DNA of 64,000 bases, from contig JAFBJZ010000601.1 of assembly GCA_016785225.1 (NCBI GenBank), positions 2,170,001-2,234,000 on the forward strand, written 5' to 3'. Below the pieces are notes generated by a model. It had not been told where the DNA came from. It was given only the letters and a program-made list of their open reading frames with translations, and did not search any database. The stretch is from Psettodes erumei. Its lineage: Eukaryota > Chordata > Actinopteri > Pleuronectiformes > Psettodidae. Positions 26,401-39,800 of the stretch are shown in pieces. The position numbers were made by a program, and so were the translations under genes. Position 1 is the stretch's first letter. Each line of letters starts with the position of its first letter.

Positions 26401-29400
26401 CACACTCTGCTGCAGATTGACTCTGCTTCATCATGATATGAAAATCTCAGTGTGTCGCAGCAAGAGCTATCATGTTTACACTGTGGAGAAGATATACTGC
26501 ACGTCTCTTAGGCCGATATGCATGTTTCCTACTGTATGAGCTGGAGTAGAAATGCACTGTGGTTCGAAAAACACATTCACATCTTTTGATAAATCAGTTG
26601 CACGCCCACAGCCACACGGAGGTATTTCAAGTGAGTATGAGAGGTGCGTTCCAGTGTGTGATAAGTATTGATAAATGAGTTATAAAATACAGATTGTGTA
26701 ATGATTTTTTTTCAGTGGATTCATCTTCAGTCAGTAAAATTTCAGTGAAAATGTCCGTCACAACTTCCTGGACCTGGAGTTGACATAAAAACACGTTGTT
26801 TTAATGGAGCAACCACCCAAGCCCTCAGACATTTAGTTTATTGTCATAGCACTCTGAAGACAAACAGACACTGTGCAGATTCAGCCCAAGGTTTTAAGCC
26901 CCAAATTGGTTGCCTCTTACCAATTTTGAAAATGAGGAGACAAATTTTTGTCCGATAAGTCGTTTGACGTGCATTCGTGGGGGGTGAGGGTCATAACCTC
27001 TGATGACTTGCCAAAATTGTCGACTATCAGTTGAATTCCTTCATGTTGGAAATTTTGGCCGGCTTGCAGTCTGAGCACTTCCTCGCTCTAATTTCCCACA
27101 TGGCTGCTGTCAGAAGCATTCACTGTAAACTGCAGCGAGCTCCTTTTCATATTAGCATAGTACATGTTGGAGGATTGAGACCTGCTGTGATGCAAAACTG
27201 AACTTCATTGCACAACTGACAGCCCACATTATCTGCTTTTTCCAAACATCTTTAGCTTATTTTTTCCCCTCCAGCTATCTTGTTGTATTATTTTTGGAGG
27301 GAATTGTCACTTGACAAAACAGACAGAGGGTTTAATGTTTATGTTCAGTGTGAGCACCACATCGCGGCTGGTCAGCTTCTCCGCACAGTGTAAGCTGTAA
27401 AGTTGCAGGTTCTGGCTCTGCAGGAAAGTTCATACAGCGTACATCATCCATGACAATGCACAGTGTCTTTTCACTTTTGCTTAAAAAAAATGAATGATTA
27501 ATCAGCCATCAAAACTCTCAGCTGCTCAATAAATTTTCCATAATTTGATTATTCAATTAATCATTTCAGCTGTGCCGATAGCAATGAGTCTACAGAGCTG
27601 TCTGTTTCAGAAAACTGAATAAATACCAACCATGTAGGTTTCAATCAACCTGGAATTATGGTGGTATAAAGCTGTCACTTCCAGTTTTCTGTTTTGTTCC
27701 TGTAAATACTCGTCCACATATAATGCAACACAGATCCAAACAGTTTATTCTTACAAAATGCACAAGTGCACCCAGAAAATAACCAAACCATAAGTGGCTA
27801 AGAAATTGCTGTGAGGCTTCCGTCTGGCTGTCATGCCTTATCCAAGCCTGGTGGACGCAGCGGCACCGAATGAAACGACTCTGTGTCGGCCGCAGCGTAT
27901 GCACGTCAAACAGTGGATCAAAGGCGCATCTGGTGGACACAGGCCTTTATATTTACACACCGTCTGTTGTACAAGAAGAACCAAAAGCCAACCAATTAGA
28001 GCAAGCTAACTCAGCGGCCTCAATTACAGGGAATGTCTGAGCAGCCAAAACAGTGGCCTCATCATGTCAGCGTTAGCCCTACACCGGTCCACCGAGACTG
28101 CAATCAGCAGGCAACAACACAAACGTAAACACATTAGCTTTAATTAGATTTTGGCCAGTGCTTTGACTCCATCAAATCTAATACATATTATCCTGGATGT
28201 AATCCAGCTGGTTGCTATGGTATTTTTGGAGGGGGGTGGGGGGGGGGGTTGGTTTTGCTGCAGGGGAGAAAATGATTTGTATAACTGGAGATCGCAATGA
28301 GACAAGTCCCGGCTCTGAGTGTGTGCGCACATATAGTTCGCGCATGCATCATAATATGCGTGATAGCGGTTATTTTCAGGTGGTTTAGAGGGTGTGTTGG
28401 TATGCGTGTGTGTGTGTGAGGGGGGTTGTTGTTTGTATAAATGCGTGGCTACACATGTGTATGTCAGTGCAACCATGTGTCACATCCAACATATGCTCCC
28501 CCGCAGCTCTCCCTTTGGAGGAAGACTGAGCTGTGGCGCGTACCAGGACACTCCCTGAGATGATCAAGGGGGACAACATGGAGCACAGTCCCCGGGGCCA
28601 CAGCGCTCCGCCCGGGCCCTTGAGATGACTGGAGATCTGTTTGTGTCCTTAATATCACTGTCTAGTCTCTTGACAGCCTGTTTGAGCAGGGAGATGGTCA
28701 GTGCCCTCCCCCCCAGATCTGGCACACACAAATGGACACTGCAACTGTGATGACTACATATCAGAATGTATACACACAGGGAATTAAATGCAAACATGGC
28801 AAGCTATCTAATGGATTGTTGGAGCATATGCTCTATAATGTCCTTCTGTAATGGACACAAGCCTAACTATTAACAAACACATATTAACACAAGCTCAAAG
28901 CTGTACATGCACAAGCAAACCTGCACGGCATACTGTACATATATTCACTCTTATAACATCATGCAGTGGTTAACAAATGCCATGTCATGCAGTAATTAAT
29001 GACTTTTGATTATTTTTTTATCAGTCATTCATCTCATATCATTTTGACTTTAAAATTGTGAAAAAAGCCCACTTAGTTTCTTAGAGCCCAAAATTAAATG
29101 GTCAAGTGAATGGTGAGTTAAAAGTGTTTTGTCTAACGTTCGAAATCTGAAGAAATACCAGTTTAAACGAGAAACAGGGGCCTGCAAGCTTGATAAATGA
29201 TTAATTTGTTATCAAAACTGTTTTAACAGCCTGTCCCCATCTGCCACTGTTAACTTCACATGACACTTTGCGGGCTAGCCGCCACAGAGCTGCTGCTGCC
29301 GCTGTCGCCACAGACCAGCAGCTCTCCAGCCCCCATTAGAAGGAGGAGCCCCCACAGACATCTCAGTCGCCCCTGTCTACAATTTATTAAGACACCTCAG

Positions 29401-29999
29401 GCTGGCCCGTCCATAGCGCCGGACATCCTTCTTATCCATTAGGGCTTGAGGGAAAATCTTGTGTCAGGTTTAAAGCCCCAGTGTGTGACTGCATTATAAT
29501 GCCCTGACTGTCACCTCAGCTCTGATTTTGCTTACTTGGTGATTTAATGCAGTGAACCTTTAGTTACTTTTCCAGTGACATGCTCTCTATTTTCAATCTC
29601 TGTTATACAGCGAATTGGGCTGCCCGCTTGGGTGAAAATGTGTGACATTCAAGCGTAAGACTTGCTTCTACCATAAAGATGCTGCATGTCGCAATTTGTG
29701 TTTCTTAGAATAAACACTTTGCCCCATTGTTACGTTTCACACAGGCTGTTGGTATCTGAGCAGGAAGAAAGGCTCACAGCCACCACAGAGAAGGGAAATG
29801 CACACTGATCTCTGCAAACTGGGATTTATTTCAAGTAAAGAACAATAAAAACCACAATGAGGTGTGGTAGTCAGGATCAGTGGTGCATGAAGAACCATAC
29901 CTGGCATCTTTTGTGCAGCTTGAAACACTGGTCAGATGTTCCCAGTTAACATGATGGCATCCCAGCTCCACCCAGCCAACCTGCAAGAGACACAAAACA
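23410..29999. other. Gene-free stretch (gene desert)
   Basis: No exon recognised. The frames at 24127-24453 and 25397-25759 lack family features. 27660-27950 is a more CpG-containing patch with a minus-strand AATAAA (near 27745), possibly an old repeat; I cannot classify it. Confidence 0.5.
28228..28252 (+). repeat. Potential G-quadruplex tract
   Basis: Nearly uninterrupted G over about 25 bp, broken by single T bases. Confidence 0.6.
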
Positions 30000-30141
30000 C
30001 ACACATCCCCAAAACCAGAAGAGTTTCCGCCTCTGGGCCAATTTGTGGTCCAGCCGGCCGGGATTGGAGCTGGGGACCTGCTACTCAGGAGCTTAAGCCC
30101 ATGTGGTACGGGCCCTAACCATTCAGCTATTGGGTTACCCC
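30000..30141 (-). repeat. tRNA-derived SINE (minus strand)
   Basis: On the minus strand there is an A-box-like TAGCTGAATGGTTA (30116-30129), then after about 37 nt a B-box-like GGTCCCCAGCTCCAATCC (30061-30078), then CGGCCGG and a non-tRNA body. Box order and spacing are those of a pol III tRNA head, but mismatches mean it is not a functional tRNA gene. Confidence 0.65.
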
Positions 30142-30164
30142 ACTTATTTTAAGTCTTTGTGTAT

Positions 30165-30352
30165 TTATGGAGAGATGACCCAAAATGTGAACTCTGGTTT
30201 CACATTTTTCTGGATCCACATCACTCCCAAAATGTAATCATTTCTAAGTTAGACCAAGAGTCACTGCTGGTGAAATTTTCTTGCAGATGGACACACAGAC
30301 AGACAAACATCCGCAATTGCATAACCTCCTTAAGTGGAGATAACAACAGTGA
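30165..30352 (+). repeat. RTE-type LINE 3' fragment
   Basis: It contains TCCACATCACTCCCAAAATG, ACACACAGACAGACAAAC and GCATAACCTCCTTAAGTGGAG. This is the layout of the 3' tail of fish RTE-type LINEs (ACAGACAGAC...CATAACCTCCTTGGCGGAG). The coding part is absent. Confidence 0.6.
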
Positions 30353-33302
30353 ATCTCCTATTTGCTTATGGAGGATCACGTCTTGTTATGGGTTTAATGA
30401 TGTTTGATATATAGATTGGCTTCATGTGGTGCTTGATAGACTGGTCTGTGTGCTTCAAGTTTGCAGAGTTGAATTAAGTGTGACGGCAAGAATGGGTGAA
30501 AGCCTGTCGTCCTAATGGGGCGGGGGGTGGGGTGGGGGTGATGAGCTGTAACAAGAGCTGTAACTGCTCCTTCTCTGGCCAGGACTAGCTGCTCTGCTTC
30601 TCTTCCATCAGATCTGCTAGCATCCTCGACGCTCTTGCCAGACTGTTTTGGCTTTGGCCTGCTCCGTTTCCACTGTTGAAGAACTGAACAGAACGGCTGA
30701 AGCAGCCAACGAGACCATGGTGGAGGATCAACCCAACAACATACACCAGAGCGAGCCCAATGGCAAAAGGGTATTCCTGCCACCAGCCCACGCTCAGAGC
30801 TTGCTTTTAACACCAGTGGCAATATTGTGTCCTCCCACAAGGCAGATTTAAAGCCAGACACTGTGGACAGACAAGTCTGTCTGGGAAAAACAACTATAAT
30901 GTGGTTACAAATGACAAGCACAAGCCAAAAGTTGCAGCATAATGACTGCTTTATTGTGTCTACATTTTGCACATTTACTTTTAGAGGATTTTACCTCTAA
31001 AAGGATGTTGAGATGTTTGCTGCTTTTGGTTTTATTTACATTATTTTAATAAGTTACAAGGCAAGGATAACGTATTGATTTATTAATGCAGATAAAGCAT
31101 GTTTGCCCTGTGACTATATTCAAAAGATTCACTAATTAGCCCTTTGGTTTCCTCAGGCTTCCCTCATTATCAGGATACTCCTTAGACTGGCAGCATTATC
31201 AAATCAGATGTCTGTACTGATCAATGTGGAGCAAAATATCTTAATTTTTGCTATATCGCCCAGCCGTAGCGTGCGGGGCTTTTGCTGCTGTAATGTGCAA
31301 ACATCACTGTTTGAGCTGTTCTGGCATCAGGCCGCTAGAGTCTCTGTGCCTCTCCAAACTTGGAGAGCAGCACCCAAGGCTGTGTGCAGTTACACGTCTC
31401 TAATCCTGTAATTACTGGCCCATCAGTGCCTAGTAAAACCATAATTGGAACCAGCTGTCTATTTGTTTTGTCTTTTTTTCCTCTCCCAATCTGCACCATG
31501 ACCAATTTGACATTTGCAAACGCATCTCTGGACCTCCAATAGAGTCTGCTTTTTTAACAAGTCGGTGCGAGTTTGGTCCAAATTACATCTGTACAGAAAC
31601 ATGAGCAACTATGGCAACCTCGTCTCAAATATCCCATGATGCCATGCGGCACAGTGTTTGGCTATGTATGAGTCAGACATGGGGTCCAGCTGTACAGCGA
31701 ACTAAACCTAGCGACCTGGCTAAAAACAGACGAAATCAATGATCAGACAAACACATGGACGTGCTTAAAGGGAAATATAAAGATTACTTCAAACCAAACT
31801 GACAGGAAAAAAAAAGAAGACAAGAAAGTAATAGTGGTCTGGCAGAGAGATTGGAGTTTTATTTATGCAGAAATTTCCCAGAGCCAGCTGCTCCCCGGGC
31901 AAAAAGAAGCAAATTGGTTACTCACTGTTTTTACAACTTTATTTCCTTCGTATTTGTTTTATTAAAACATACATGCCTGCATACTGTCGACTATTAAAAC
32001 CACATTTTTAATTTAGCAATACAACCCAAGTCACCCAGTTATTTTTCCAGTGTTTTTCCAGAGCACATTTACTGGTTCTAGATGGCTAGGTCTCTTTGCT
32101 GGTATATCTTTGGCTCATCTAGTGTAAATTCCTCAAGCTTTGTCAGCGAGGTTAATATTCATCCCTGTTATGTTTGTGTACCGTGACCTTTGCCCTTTAA
32201 ATATAAATGCATATTATTGCAACTTCTAAGGAAACATTTTTTGGTTTTCTTTTGTACATCAGTTAAACCTGCAAAAGCAGATTTGTATGGCAGCTGAGTC
32301 TTTACACATGCAAACAACCACAACACATGCAGAGCAAAATTAGCACGCATTTGAAGTAATGTCTCTGAGCACCAGATGGATGTTCATCCAACATGCACTT
32401 CTGTTCACAGGTGAGGTGCGACCTGTGTGAGTGGGTTTAAGATCTGCCTGCTGTGGATCAAAACTGTGGAAATGGGAGTCAAATACAACAATAGCTGAAA
32501 CAATGAGCTGAAAGATGCTAAAGCACAGAACTGAGAGGAACTGGAGGACTGGGTAACAATTCCCTTTGACAGCTTCTACTTACATGTAATGCTGCGATCC
32601 ACTGCTAATATACACATAATGATTATAGCTGCTTTAAATAAGAGTCTTTACACACACCACAATCTACTCCAGTCCAACACAGTCCAGTCCATATTGCACG
32701 GTTTGCACACAAGCTTACTGAGGTGTTGATTCAACTACATTCATTTACGATGGAATAGTTACTGGCGGTGTGGTGTTGGATTGCTTTATATTGAGAGTTG
32801 CTCCTATTATTCTTATTATCTCCTCTCATGAACGCCATATAAATGGGAGTGGAAAAAATGTAAAACACACCAATAAAAAAACACCCACAGCTTGAAGAAT
32901 TACACCGTGGCAATGAAGAAAAGAAGCCCGGCCCGTTCAGAAACCTAATCTTAAACACAGCAGTGATGATGATACATGTTGAACGTTTTGCACACAGAAC
33001 CTAAGCCAAAATCTTATTCAATCTATGTTTCACAAAACTGATTACAACCTCTGTAATCCTTAATCTTAGCTGATCTAAAAATAAAGTGACACAAGTACTT
33101 TCCCTCATGAATACTTTGCCTCCTGCTCTCTTAAAAACAGTAACCACTTGATCTTTTGGCAGTAGATAAATGTTGGTGTTCCACACAGCCAGGCCAGACT
33201 TTGTTTTGATTCTGTTTTCCTCATGAAAGTCACTGTTTGCTTTCCTCTGTACATAACTTTTCACAGTCTGTTGCTTCAGTCTCATGTGATGACTTGTAGG
33301 CT
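30353..33302. other. Gene-free stretch
   Basis: Contains a 192-codon minus-strand frame (30394-30972) without recognisable domains, and a G-rich tract. Nothing else is supportable. Confidence 0.5.
30517..30540 (+). repeat. Potential G-quadruplex tract
   Basis: GGGGCGGGGGGTGGGGTGGG followed by GGTG: four G-runs with one-base loops. Confidence 0.6.
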
Positions 33303-33307
33303 CCTCT
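33303..33307. repeat. Target site duplication CCTCT (left copy)
   Basis: Five-base direct repeat, identical to 33719-33723, bracketing the solo LTR. Confidence 0.75.
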
Positions 33308-33718
33308 TGTCACGACTTGCCTCCGGTGAGAGATTCTCAGTTTTCTGTTTGGACTCTTGTTTTGGTACATTTCCTGTTTAAGTTTTGGCAGTGTTTGGCA
33401 GAGTCCTTGTGTATGTCATGATGCTTTACTTCCTGTATTTTGTCTGCCTTGCCCTAATGCATTCCACATGTGTCTCATTAGCCTCCCAGGTCTGTATAGT
33501 TAACCTTGGTCTTTGTCTTTGCCCACTGTCTTTATCCGATTGTGCTCCACCATTACATTATGTTTCATCCCTGTACTGACAGTTTGTGACAGTTTTGTTT
33601 ACTGGTGACCTGCCTGGTTTTCCTCTGTAAGCCTTTTTAGTTAAATAAATGCCCGCACTGCACCGTTCCTGCCTGCTTCTGTCTGCATTTAGGTGCCACT
33701 CCTTGCGCCTTTGCGACA
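33308..33718 (+). mobile_element. Solo LTR with intact 5-bp target duplication
   Basis: A 411-bp element beginning TGTCACGA and ending TTTGCGACA, so it has TG...CA ends. It is flanked by the direct repeat CCTCT at 33303-33307 and 33719-33723. A poly(A) signal AATAAA occurs at 33644-33649. No internal retroviral or retrotransposon genes are next to it, so this is a solo LTR left by LTR-LTR recombination, oriented +. The host family (gypsy- or ERV-like) cannot be told. Confidence 0.8.
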
Positions 33719-33723
33719 CCTCT
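33719..33723. repeat. Target site duplication CCTCT (right copy)
   Basis: Five-base direct repeat, identical to 33303-33307, bracketing the solo LTR. Confidence 0.75.
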
Positions 33724-35934
33724 GTCTGATTTGCCAGAAATGAGAGCAGACATGACAAACTAAATGACTTCAATTCCACTCCCGAGTCGAGCTACATACC
33801 CTCGGTGGAAAAACCCACACGCCAGATAAATAACAAACAGAGAGGCAGGCAAAGCTATCAAAAAATACAATCATGATGCAATAAAGCCACAAAGCAACAC
33901 AACAGATGTGATTGAAGTTGTTTATGGAGACAAAAGTAAAGCGTTTTTTTATTTTACTTTTGTATTGTGTTTTTAAAATTGCATCCTCAAGTGCAGTTTG
34001 TAAAAGTCTGTGCATGATTATGAAAAATTGTGTCTCTGTGCAGCTCCCCGCCGTTTTGTACTGGCAAAGACACTGAGGAAGAACTCCACAGTGTCAGCCA
34101 GGATCTTGATAGTGAACATGCGTCGAAGCGTTTCCTGTCACACTGACCTTTAATGTCTGTAAGAGGCAGCTAAGTAACTTACTTACTTTTAATTTAGTAT
34201 AGATCATGATGAAATAAAAACAAACATGGAACAGATGGTGAGTGTGACTTTACATCATCTTAAACTTAAAAGCCTTTTCAGAGAAATGGAATCATCTGTG
34301 TTGGAAATATTTGAAATATTTTCCAGAGTTGAGAGTTGAGATAAACACTTTTCCATGTCTTTTTCTTGGCAAATAAAGTTATTTTGAGTTTTATTCATAG
34401 TCTTAAGGAGGGTAAATTCAAAAATGACACATTTACCCTGTGATGCAAAATGTTAAACATTTTTGAGCTACTGCGAAGACGGAGTGCTGTTTCAGTGCTC
34501 CTCAAAACATTCACGTGGGAAGACAGTGTAACTTTATCTCAGATTCAATAATAATATCATGCAATAGAGTTAGCAGACTTTCTTCAGTGTCTGATACTGT
34601 ACCTTCATCCAGCATTGCCTCTGGGTGCATATTTGAAATGCTACAAATGCTGTAGCAACACAGGATAATTTAATAGGTTTCTGACTGCCAATCCCCAGGA
34701 GCTAACATGAGACAGGGAAAACGGCAGCTATTCTAATGTGCGCTTGGCTTTCTTCCTTGACTCGGCTGCAGCTAGCACTGATAGGAATGATGGTTTTTAT
34801 ATGTATCTCTTTCTGAGTGGCGGCAGATGTTCCGCATTCTCCAGCAGTGCTCTGTTCCAGGGGGAAATCAGGGAAAACTACGCACTATAAAATTAAACCA
34901 CTGACACTTCACCGGCCCTGAAACCAAATAGCGCCCGCAGCATCAGCAAGCTGGAGCGAATCCATCATTTCTCATTTTTAGAGGGTTCCATCTGTGCTAA
35001 CTTCCATTAACACTGGCTGTATCTGCACTGAACCGCTTTATAATAGATAAACACTGCACTACTTATTCACCAGGGCCCATTGTGTTTGATATCACTTGAA
35101 AACATACAGAGAGCACAGGGTTGGGGAAAACCCCATATGTGTGAAAAGCTAATATTGTCTGATTTCATCATGTCCAAAACAGTGCTAATTATTTACATTA
35201 GTATGTGCCACAGTTAGACTCGGACTTAGCAAAGAAACAACTGAGTGTGGTCCAGTCCATCAGACATTTCTGGCTCTGAATGGTACTGATAGATAAAATG
35301 ATTTACTTGATGACTCATTTGAGCTTTATAATAATCCCGCAACCTGGCAATTATTTGTTGCTTTGCAAGACAGGGACCAAAAAAAGAAGAAAAATATACA
35401 TGCAAATGCACTTCAGTTAACATGTTGGTGCTTCACACAATATAAAAAGGTCAGGATAAAAGCAAGTGACATTTCACATTCGGCAGTTTGTGGCTTATTC
35501 TGCTGTATGTGACCACCTTTTCATGGGGAAGATATAGTTTCAATACTCATTTATTCATAAATGAATAAATTAGATAGTAAAATAACATTATTTTTCAGAT
35601 GTACTCTTCCCTTCTCACTTCATACAAAATGCATATGCAGTGTAAAGTTACCATTTAATGCTGTGGATCAGTGATTTTTTTATTACATATGTAAATTCAT
35701 AAAACCCATTTGGCTTTTTTTTGCTCCAACTAAGTGCTTTTTCTCTCTCTGAATATGCAAGGTCTTTTGTTTTGTATCATGAATCCTTCATATTGTAATC
35801 TGTTAGCTTTAAAAGCTGCCCCCACCAGTAGCCGCTGACACCTGCATAAGGAGCTTACACCTCGGGCATTATGGAAACAGTAAAGATCAGAAGAGGACCA
35901 GCAATGGTCAGACTGTTCACACAGGTAGACTGGT

Positions 35935-36060
35935 GGAACAAAGCCTTTTTAATTACCCTTTTAATTGCCCCTTTCAACAATATGAATTAGCATTTTAATG
36001 ATGGGTATGTAATTAGGGTGGAAAAGGCTACAAGAGCTGCAGGCTGCTAATAATGCCTCT
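35935..36060. promoter_or_regulatory. Candidate homeobox-site cluster
   Basis: Within about 125 bp are TTTTTAATTACCC, TTTTAATTGCCC, GAATTAGC, ATTTTAATGATGG and ATGTAATTAGGG. Five spaced TAAT cores resemble developmental enhancers. Inference only. Confidence 0.25.
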
Positions 36061-36748
36061 CAGCTCAGAGATCACAGCAACAGGAGACCAGAGCAGCTGC
36101 ACCTGAGCGCTGGCACACTGCACTACTCAGCCCACAATGAAAAGATGCTACATGTTCACACACATAATGAGAGGAACTTTCTGCACACAAAAACACACAA
36201 ATGTACCTTTGCAAAGAAGAAGCAGTCACTGGGTGAACACACACATGCAAATCCATTCCAGATCTATCTGAGAGGAAGATTGAATCAATAAACTCACCAT
36301 TAAAACCATTGCACATTAAAGTTGCTATATCATCAGTCACTACTGTATATTGGAACTCATAACTGATGATTTGCTGTGGTCACATGGCGACAGAAAGCAG
36401 AACCATGTTAACGAATGTACACGCAAACATCGAAACACAGTCAATACGGGGATTTGCTCAGGCACAGTTAGTCATGCAAACACTCGGCTTACACTACACA
36501 CACACGTACGCACAATATTCCAAACACACAGACTATCACTGCAGCAGCCTCACAGGGCAGCTTTGAGGACCTTGGAAATTACACCATTTACACCAGGCTC
36601 CCCTAACAGCTCAGCGTAGCGATAGAGAAGGATGGTAAAGGGATGAGAGTAGTCTGGCGAAAGGCTTTCCAGCTAATTAAAAGGCTTAACAGAGTTTCCA
36701 AATGACCATTAGGATTCATCTGGCTTGCATGCAAAAAGGCAGAGATGT

Positions 36749-36800
36749 ACACAGTGGGCTCCAAAAGTCTGAGACCACTTTCCAGCTCACTTGTATCTCA
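36749..36800 (+). repeat. Possible Tc1-type terminal fragment
   Basis: ACAGTGGGCTCCAAAAGTCT followed by GAGACCACTT resembles a common fish Tc1-type end preceded by TA. No second end was found. Confidence 0.3.
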
Positions 36801-39004
36801 CCATGAACTGGGAACAAAATGAAAATGAGCAACATCAAATGTGCATATTTCTGTGTGCGCCAGCCATTTGTCTGAACAGAAACCTTCGTCCATGTTTACG
36901 TGCTAAGCAAATTGCTCAGCTGCACAAGCAATATCAAAGGTGTTCAGGTAACGGTCTGTTCTCAAGAGGCATGACACAGCATGGGCAGTAATAACGTGAT
37001 ATAATTCAAAATAAGGGCGGCAGATATCATTATTATCCTATAATGATATCGGCCATATAATTAAGGAGACATCTGCTCATGCAGCCGTCTAAAAGCTTGT
37101 ATATTATGGATTAAAAGCGTGCTTTTGTTTTGTACGCGATCAAAAACAAGCATTCCTCCCCTCCTCGGCCTGAGTTTTGTGCTTCATGGCAGTGGCTCAG
37201 AAGCTTGTAGTATTTACAACTGGACACTAATAGCATGCTGCCACAACGAGACACACTTTTATGAGCCGCACTGGGATCAAACCTGACATGGAGCCTTTAT
37301 TTCTGTGAAAACCTGTAATCAGCATTTGCATTCAGTCTGAAACCTGCCCTTCTCCTGGCTAATCTTACTCCTAATTGCAGCTGCTCTTTTTACAGGCCAC
37401 TAAGACACTTGGTTCTACTTAGCACCCGCATTAAGATTATTAGCCGGAGCCTGTACAGAAGTATCAAGGTGGAGAACAGAGGGCTGTCTTTGTGCAGCGT
37501 TGCTTGTTGGAGAGACAGAGAGACTTCTCAGTATGCTCTGGACGGCTGTCCTAATTATTTTTCCCAGGGATGAGGTCACATTCCTCATGGCCCAATCATG
37601 GAGAGAGAAGAGCCTGTTATTAACAATCTGCAGACAAACAAACATGCTGGCCTTAAGGAATCCATTCACCATGAGCCCTGAGAGGCTTTTTCTTTTCTCT
37701 TTTTCCCCCCACTCTGCTCATAATGGTCATTTCAGCGAACATAGACACACGGTGCAGTAAACAAACAGAAAATAATATTTTGACCATGAGTCTTTTAACT
37801 TGGAACAATAGAACAGATTTCTCTCTTTTCCCTGGAGGCATGCAGAACTGTGGCATGATGACACAGCGGGCAATAATGCCATTAACAGACTATTACTGTT
37901 ATTTGATGTGCGTTAAGCAACCCTGCCACAGATGGTTTAGTAATGTTCAGGGGTATTAGGGCCTGTTGTCATGGTGAACACTCAGGCTCAGGCGAACTGC
38001 CGGGGAAAATGATTGTGATAATAAGCCTTTCTTATCCTAATGGATTTGTTTTTCGAGTGATGTTAAATGTTGAATACACCAAAGCAGAAAAACATGTGGT
38101 GAACCAAACAAGCATGCACTGAGCTGCCTCACGTTACCCTTTTGATATCTGGCATACACAAAGTACGTACGACTCCTCGCTTAACCACATGAAGAAATCA
38201 TCTTTTCTCCTGCTTCTCTGTCCAGACACTGGTGGAACGCTGGCGTGAGCACACCGTGCCTCCTAAACACTCAACAGAAAGCAACCGACCCCTTGTTAGC
38301 ATCTTTGCTAAACCTTGCTGACTTTAGCCACCGCTGCTGCATGTGTCGGGCTCGATGGCCTTGGAGGTAGATTTACTACCCAAGATTCTTCACTGGGTTC
38401 TTCATTTCACAGCGAGGTGGACAAAAGTAAGCTTCTTATTTCATGCTGACAACTGTGGTTTCTGTGGGCTGAAATGATTACCCTGCAAAAGATCCTTAAA
38501 TATGCACTTGGTGGGTACGTATTTTATATAACGCTATAGGACTGAGCAAAAAAGTCAGTATCCTTACCCACAGAAAAGGAGCAGACTTGTTCTGGCTCTT
38601 GAAAATCTTATTAATATGTTAATTTGTTTGAGCGTAACTGCATTTAAAGGTTTACTGCAGAAAAAACACACTTGGTCATGCAACACAGGGGTTAGATTTA
38701 CAGGATGTTTTTACGCAGTTTCACTTGTCCAAGAGAGACGGATTCGGGACGGATGAGGACTGATTTTAAGTATACATCTATCTCAGGTAACGAGCTTGGT
38801 CAAGGTTGCTGGAGTCCAAACCGAATCTGTTGCAGAGTAGAGTCGCTGTAACTCTTTAATAGCATCTAGGTGGCTCCAACACATTGGATGTTTCTGTTCT
38901 AGACGAAGCTTCCTCTAACAAACTGTGACCCACAAACTAATGTCATTGGCTGCAGTTTGCTGCTTGGATTTAGAAGTAATGCTAGGTAACTACTGTCAAT
39001 AGTA

Positions 39005-39800
39005 AGCCAGATGGATGGATACATAGACTTTGTTGATCCCGTGGGAGAAATGGTCTTGCTTCTGCAGACTGAGGATAACAATTGAGTTGAAATTACCACC
39101 ACAACTGCAGAATTTTAGACCTTCAGAGCCAGATATTGATTGGAAACATACAATATATACATCAAAAATAGCATTAGACATAAAACAAAAGCAGTCTGCA
39201 GGTAAAAAACATAAAGTGTGGCACACACATATAGAAAGAAACAATAATATACAGATCAGAAGTAGAGTACAGTGTGTAATTTTAAGTCAGGTGGGAGTGC
39301 AATAAGAGCTGTGTAGAATGGCGGGGTATAATATATGAAATATAAGTATAATATAGACAGTACAGATGGTAGTGCAAGAGTGTGTTCACCTGTCACACAG
39401 AGGTGAGTGGTGCTATAATAGAATATTACAGTGTTATGGCGAACGGTAGGAATGACTGCCTGAAATGCTCTTTGTGGCAGCGGAGCTGAATGACTCCGTC
39501 AGACGAGCAGCTCTGCCGTCTCTGCAGTGTGTCATGGAGGCAGTGGGATGGACTGTCCATGACGAAGAGCGGCTTGTTCAGTGACCTCCCGCTCCTCACT
39601 GACTCAATCGTCTCCAGTCACAGAGTCCCGGGCTTGTGAAAGAATTTATTGATCCTGCGGGCATCTCTGGCACTGAGGCTGGACCCTCAGCAGCCCGGTA
39701 GGAGTTCTCCAGCATCTTGCTGGGTACATCGACAGATCTGAGCTTCCTGACCTAATTGTGTACAAGTACCATGCAGGATGTCTTATATAGTGCCGGTATC
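39005..39800 (-). repeat. Non-LTR retrotransposon 3' end (minus strand)
   Basis: Read on the minus strand it ends CCCACGGGATCAACAAAGTC then TATGTATCCATCCATC, the typical AATAAAGTATCTATC-like tail of fish LINEs. Farther in, 39400-39600 retains a broken frame (HDTLQRRQSCSSDGVIQLRC, HKEHFRQSFLPFAI) typical of the end of such elements' ORF. The exact clade (Rex1/L2 type) is not certain. Confidence 0.5.

Larger units (their letters stand above)
33724..39004. other. Gene-free stretch (gene desert)
   Basis: No exon recognised. 34700-35060 and 35935-36060 are low-repeat blocks that look like candidate regulatory elements. Confidence 0.55.

Noticed and set aside
30057..30141. Possible functional tRNA gene
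   Set aside because: A and B boxes have several mismatches and no clean acceptor-stem pairing is seen; a SINE head fits better.
30394..30972. Longest open frame in the desert (192 codons, minus), with an overlapping frame containing a hydrophobic stretch
   Set aside because: No recognisable domain, no convincing acceptor upstream, and a frame of this length is plausible by chance in 64 kb of six frames.
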